Positions 60,873 through 64,000 of a stretch of 64,000 bases of DNA are shown one piece after another. The stretch is from an uncultured Collinsella sp. (lineage in GTDB: Bacteria; Actinomycetota; Coriobacteriia; Coriobacteriales; Coriobacteriaceae). The stretch is from contig CABRFZ010000007.1 in assembly GCA_902470365.1 (NCBI GenBank), positions 1 through 64,000 of the forward strand, written 5' to 3'. The translations under genes and the position numbers were made by a program. The notes beneath the pieces are model-generated. The model did not search any database, was not told the DNA's origin, and saw only the letters and a program-made list of their open reading frames with translations. Position 1 is the stretch's first letter. Every line of letters starts with the position of its first letter.

Positions 60873-61805
60873 TTAGTAATGTTGATTTGCTAAGATAGCC
60901 GTCGTTGCTACGACGGCAAAAGTGGTGCTGAGACCCAGGCGCAGGATGTCGCCGGGGTACAGCTGGGCGGGCGCTCCGGAGCTGATGTCGAGTTCGTTGT
61001 TGTCGGCTGTTCGAATCAGATGCGTGCCGTTGGTCGAACCGAGGTCTTGTGCGTACCAAGCATTGTTCTCGGCGAAGATACGGAGATGCCTGGCGGAGAC
61101 ATCCAGCCCAACATCGGTGACAGCGCCGTCTTCGAGTGCGAGCGCTCCGATGATGGAGCCCATGGCAGAAGGCTCAATGACATAAGGGCCGCCGATGACG
61201 AGTTCGTTATCGATCCTGATAAGGCCGATCGCATGTTCGGTGCCCGTTTGTTCTAAATCGCATGGACAGAAAGAAATACTTGAGGGGGTAAACGACCTGG
61301 CATTCCCTGCGAATTCAAAGCGGTTCCTGATGTACGCGATAGCACGGGCCGGATCGCACCAACAGGCGGTCGAAACAACGAGCGTGATTGAGATAAGAGC
61401 CCTGTCATCTTTGTCTGGCTGGCAGCTGACGAGGCGCGAGGCGGCGTTCCGGTAAAGGAGCCCATTACGCCCACAGGCACTGAGCGCTTGAGCCATCGCG
61501 TCAGTCGCTGCCGCAATCATGGTATAGATGTCGGCGTTCGAATACCCTTTTTCCTGTAGCTTGTGCAGGATTTGATTCGATGCGCAGGACCAGTCGGCAA
61601 AGTAGCGATCTTCTAGGGAGCTCGGCTGCGAGTGCACAATCGTGCGCGAAAGCCAGCTGGTATCCTGTGCCATTTGGGCGGTAGGCTGTCCATTTGTTAA
61701 CGGCAGATCGGATAGTAACAGTTCGGCAAGTGCGCGATGGCTCAGGGTAAATGAAGTCTTGAACAGGGAGAACATGACCTCGAGCGGTGTTTGCCGTCTT
61801 GGCAT
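60873..61805 (-). CDS. FHA domain protein, first gene of the accessory operon
   Basis: The 310-residue protein has a C-terminal FHA domain (about 210-305) with the fold-defining VSARHLRIF and DLGSTNGTHL. FHA domains bind phosphothreonine. The N-terminal 200 residues are alpha-helical and unassigned (a Ser/Thr/Ala-rich stretch, three Cys in the middle, one SFCPCDLEQ). No kinase gene lies in the window, so a partner kinase would have to be elsewhere. AAGGGAGAA lies six bases before the ATG. As the first gene it is the likely input component of the operon. Confidence 0.83.
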   Translation of the reverse strand: MPRRQTPLEVMFSLFKTSFTLSHRALAELLLSDLPLTNGQPTAQMAQDTSWLSRTIVHSQPSSLEDRYFADWSCASNQILHKLQEKGYSNADIYTMIAAATDAMAQALSACGRNGLLYRNAASRLVSCQPDKDDRALISITLVVSTACWCDPARAIAYIRNRFEFAGNARSFTPSSISFCPCDLEQTGTEHAIGLIRIDNELVIGGPYVIEPSAMGSIIGALALEDGAVTDVGLDVSARHLRIFAENNAWYAQDLGSTNGTHLIRTADNNELDISSGAPAQLYPGDILRLGLSTTFAVVATTAILANQHY

Positions 61806-62000
61806 GATATTCTCCCTTCCTTGACCCTATACGCTAAATAAAGGATAAGGGTGCCACTAGCCGATTTTACTGTGCAACAAATTGCATGTCGGTGAGCGGT
61901 CGTGCTACCTGATGCGCTTGCTCCAGCATGAGAACTGGTTATCTTAGGGGAGCTATACAGTTTCGTTTTGATTAGGATGGCATGACTAAACCGCCCTTCG
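61806..62000. promoter_or_regulatory. upstream region of the FHA-led operon
   Basis: The region lies between R2 and the FHA start and must hold the minus-strand promoter. TATAGG (minus strand, complement of 61827-61832) is a possible -10 element. No gene is seen. Confidence 0.35.
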
Positions 62001-62185
62001 GGAAACTGTGTCCCGGAATGTCCAGATTGGGATGTAGCTTCCGCGAGAGACCCGTTGCGGAAACGGTGTCCCAGAATCGGCGTTCGAAACGGGGCGCAGT
62101 TTCCCTTTCATAACAGGAGAAGGCGCGCTGTCTGCAGTTGATTCAGACGGCGCGCCTTTTTGGTTGAGCTATGTTGAGGCTTGAA
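62001..62185 (+). repeat. direct repeat R2, right boundary of accessory island
   Basis: The second copy of the R1 element, in the same orientation, with units GGAAACTGTGTCCC, GGGATGTAGCTTCC, GGAAACGGTGTCCC and GGGGCGCAGTTTCC. They are followed by a GGCGCGC hairpin and GAGCTATGTTGAGGCTTGAA. It is clearly related to R1 over its full length but diverged. Confidence 0.8.
62121..62161. terminator. terminator hairpin inside repeat R2
   Basis: AGGCGCGC-(T)GTCTG pairs with CAGAC-GGCGCGCCT and is followed on the plus strand by TTTT. The reductase gene at 62204 reads toward it from the other side, where the U-tract is poor (TTCTCC). Confidence 0.7.
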
Positions 62186-62203
62186 GCCAAAGCTTGTGGC
62201 TCC

Positions 62204-62953
62204 TTAGGAGCGGGCGGCTCCGTCGACGGGGAGCACGGCGCCCGTGACATAGGAGGACATGTCGCTCGCCAGGAAAACAAAGGCGTTGGCGACATCCTCG
62301 GGCTCGCCCATGCGACCCAGCGGAATGGTGGCGATGATGGGCTTGATGACCTCTTCGGGCAGGTTGGCGACCATATCGGTCTTGGTCACGCCGGGTGCGA
62401 CGGCATTGACGCGAATGCCCATGGGGGCGAGCTCGCGCGAGAGCGACTGGACCATACCGTTGACGGCAAACTTGGACGTGGGGTAGCCGACACCGGAGGG
62501 CTGACCATACTTGGCGACCATCGAGCTCGTGGTGGTGATGGTGCCGCCATGGCCGGCCTCGGTCATGATCTTGGCGGCAGCCTGGTGGCCGTTAAAGACG
62601 GCGACGACGTTGAGGTCCATAACTTTGGCGAACTCCTCGGCCGTGTAGTCCAAAAGGGGCGAGCGCTGGGAGATACCGGCATTGTTGACGACTGTATCCA
62701 AGCCGTCCATATCGGCGGTGGCCTGGGTAAAGGCCTCGGTCACGGCTTCGAGCGAGGTGAGGTCGCAGGAGCGGCCCCAGACCTTGGCGTCGGGATAGGC
62801 GGCCGCCAGCTTCTCAACGGCCGCGTCGGCAGTCTCCTGGCGCGAGCCAAAGACGGTGACGGCAGCGCCTTCCTCGATAAAACGGCAGGCGATCGCATAG
62901 CCGATACCGCGCGTGCCTCCGGTGATGATTGCTTTCTTGCCCTCGAGCAACAT
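62204..62953 (-). CDS. SDR family oxidoreductase (FabG-like)
   Basis: A short-chain dehydrogenase of 249 residues. The NAD(P) loop reads TGGTRGIGYAI, followed by NNAG and the catalytic Ser/Tyr/Lys set in TTSSMVAKYG and GYPTSKFAV. It ends in the family's YVTGAVLPVDGAA. The best matches by motif are 3-oxoacyl-ACP reductase-like SDRs; the substrate (acyl chain, sugar or steroid such as bile acid) is unresolved. The ATG at 62953 follows AGAGGAAG; the 40 residues before it are not family-like. The gene is outside the R1/R2 island. Confidence 0.9.
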   Translation of the reverse strand: MLLEGKKAIITGGTRGIGYAIACRFIEEGAAVTVFGSRQETADAAVEKLAAAYPDAKVWGRSCDLTSLEAVTEAFTQATADMDGLDTVVNNAGISQRSPLLDYTAEEFAKVMDLNVVAVFNGHQAAAKIMTEAGHGGTITTTSSMVAKYGQPSGVGYPTSKFAVNGMVQSLSRELAPMGIRVNAVAPGVTKTDMVANLPEEVIKPIIATIPLGRMGEPEDVANAFVFLASDMSSYVTGAVLPVDGAARS

Positions 62954-63107
62954 GGTGCTTCCTCTCATCGCGGGCGGACATACACGGCACAGCATAGCGG
63001 CGGCAAAATACAGCTGCCGTCGCATATCGGCAAACGGTATCCACGGTTGTTGACGAACGGTCAAGTTGTTCAAACGTTAGTCGACCAGTTCGCTCAAAGG
63101 ATGTAGC

Positions 63108-63142
63108 AAAAGGGGCTCCCATCCAATCGGATAGGAGCCCCT
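63108..63142 (-). terminator. terminator of the homoserine dehydrogenase gene
   Basis: AGGGGCTCC (63111-63119) and GGAGCCCCT (63134-63142) form a 9-bp stem, with AAAA before it on the plus strand giving the U-tract of minus-strand transcripts. Confidence 0.85.
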
Positions 63143-63172
63143 CATGCGTTATTTGATTTGCCGAGAATCGGG

Positions 63173-64000
63173 CTAGTTGGCCATGACGCCTTCGGTCCAA
63201 GCCTCGACGTCCTCGATGCGCAGGACGTTGGCGACCTCGGCCACGCAGTCGACGCTGGCAAGCTCGGCGGCGGCAGCCTGGACGTCCTTCTCGAGCGCGC
63301 GGTGCGTCAGGAAGATGACCGAGCAGGCATCGCTGACGCCCGACTTACCGTCCTCGACCTGGTTGATGAGCGAGATCGAGATGTTGTGCTTGGCAAAGAT
63401 GTCGACCGTCTCGGACAGGGCGCCCACGCGGTCGGCGACCTTCAGGCGCACATAGTACTTGGTCTGGAGCTCGTCCATGGGCTTAAAGGCGAGGTTGTGA
63501 CCATAGGGCTCAATCTCGGGCAGCGGAGCCACGCCGCGGCTGATCTGCTCAGAGAGCGACAGGATATCGCCCACGACGGCGCTTGCGGTGGGGAAGGAGC
63601 CTGCGCCGGCACCGTAGAACATGGTCTCGCCCACGGCGTCGCCTACCACGTAGACAGCGTTCATGGCGCCGTTGACCTTGGCAAGCATGTGGTCGGCGGG
63701 GATCAGCGTGGGATGCACGCGGACGTCGACGCCGGCGTCGGTGTTGCGGGCGATGCCGAGCAGCTTAATGGTGTAGCCGAGCTCGCGGGCCTGGGCGATG
63801 TCCTCAGCGCCGATGGTACGGATACCCTGCTGGTACACATCGTCGGTGGTAACGCGGGTGCCAAAGCCGATGGAAGCGAGGATCGCCGTCTTGCTGGCGG
63901 CATCGAAGCCGTCGACGTCGGCGGACGGGTCGGCCTCGGCATAGCCCTTGGCCTGTGCGTCGGCAAGCACGTCGGCGTAATCGGCGCCCTCGGCGTCCAT
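63173..64000 (-). CDS. hom: homoserine dehydrogenase, C-terminal part (cut by window edge)
   Basis: These 275 residues are the C-terminal two thirds of homoserine dehydrogenase (aspartate semialdehyde to homoserine, for threonine and methionine). The frame is open at base 64000, so the N-terminal NAD-binding domain lies outside the window. Visible are the catalytic domain (DPSADVDGFDAASK, then YGAGAGSFPTASAVVGD) and a C-terminal ACT domain (KYYVRLKVADRVGALSE), the usual site of threonine feedback inhibition. A terminator follows the stop. Confidence 0.93.
   Translation of the reverse strand: MDAEGADYADVLADAQAKGYAEADPSADVDGFDAASKTAILASIGFGTRVTTDDVYQQGIRTIGAEDIAQARELGYTIKLLGIARNTDAGVDVRVHPTLIPADHMLAKVNGAMNAVYVVGDAVGETMFYGAGAGSFPTASAVVGDILSLSEQISRGVAPLPEIEPYGHNLAFKPMDELQTKYYVRLKVADRVGALSETVDIFAKHNISISLINQVEDGKSGVSDACSVIFLTHRALEKDVQAAAAELASVDCVAEVANVLRIEDVEAWTEGVMAN

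Noticed and set aside
55231..62185. R1 and R2 as phage or integrative element attachment sites
   Set aside because: No integrase, excisionase or phage gene lies between them, and the copies are too diverged for recent site-specific insertion.
1..64000. tRNA, rRNA, CRISPR or insertion sequence genes
   Set aside because: I looked for typical tRNA ends, repeat-spacer patterns and transposase motifs by eye and found none. A tRNA scan was not possible here, so a missed tRNA cannot be fully excluded.

Overview
The window is 64 kb of GC-rich DNA from an anaerobic gut actinobacterium. The best guess is a Collinsella-like member of the Coriobacteriia. This rests on a bile salt hydrolase, high GC with G/C-rich third codon positions, an EtfA fused to a two-cluster ferredoxin domain beside a GlcD-type lactate dehydrogenase, a reverse rubrerythrin, a DUF3516 helicase of actinobacterial type and a bacterial Elp3. 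It is a judgement from gene content, not a database match. I saw no rRNA, tRNA, CRISPR array, integrase or complete transposase.

Layout. 0.1-9.3 kb: bile salt hydrolase, a Kup potassium transporter, a drug/metabolite exporter with a divergent LysR regulator, an XRE-aminotransferase fusion with a repeated operator, peptide deformylase and an MFS exporter. 9.4-10.7 kb: an acidic protein with an RGG tail, then a gene-free stretch made of three long perfect hairpins. 10.7-18.8 kb: pdxST with divergent pdxR, reverse rubrerythrin, an alcohol/aldehyde dehydrogenase pair, a 27-residue membrane peptide, a HIRAN protein and a phosphoesterase. 18.9-30.4 kb: DUF2130 protein, DUF3516 helicase, trmB, a methyltransferase, an XRE/Toastrack pair and elp3 with a spermidine-synthase-like partner. 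30.4-36.0 kb: a TerB-N/TerB-C protein, a BrxD-like ATPase and an Lhr-like helicase form a probable DNA-processing or defence operon. 36.1-40.1 kb: DUF554 protein and a cluster of exported or anchored proteins. 40.5-44.1 kb: lactate dehydrogenase-EtfBA. 44.1-55.2 kb: HD hydrolase, AzlCD, KdgT, a diguanylate cyclase, a second EamA exporter, purL and a CPA2 antiporter. 55.2-62.2 kb: an accessory island bounded by two diverged direct repeats of about 187 bp, holding a Fic protein and a five-gene operon. 62.2-64 kb: an SDR reductase and the 3' part of homoserine dehydrogenase.

Best candidate for an undescribed system: the minus-strand operon at 61805-56942, coding in order for an FHA protein, an SPFH protein with a zinc ribbon, a two- to four-helix membrane protein, a CAP12/PCTIR-type TIR protein and a zinc-ribbon/TPR/coiled-coil protein. 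Four of the five genes are joined by TAATG or ATGA overlaps. The domain mix suggests a membrane-associated sensor scaffold coupled to a TIR effector, possibly an NAD-consuming one. The second candidate is the TerB/ATPase/helicase trio, which resembles parts of BREX but lacks its methylase and PglZ.

Throughout, long hairpins with unrelated arms lie between genes. Two of them share an AAAGGGGACAGG-like core, suggesting a REP-like family.
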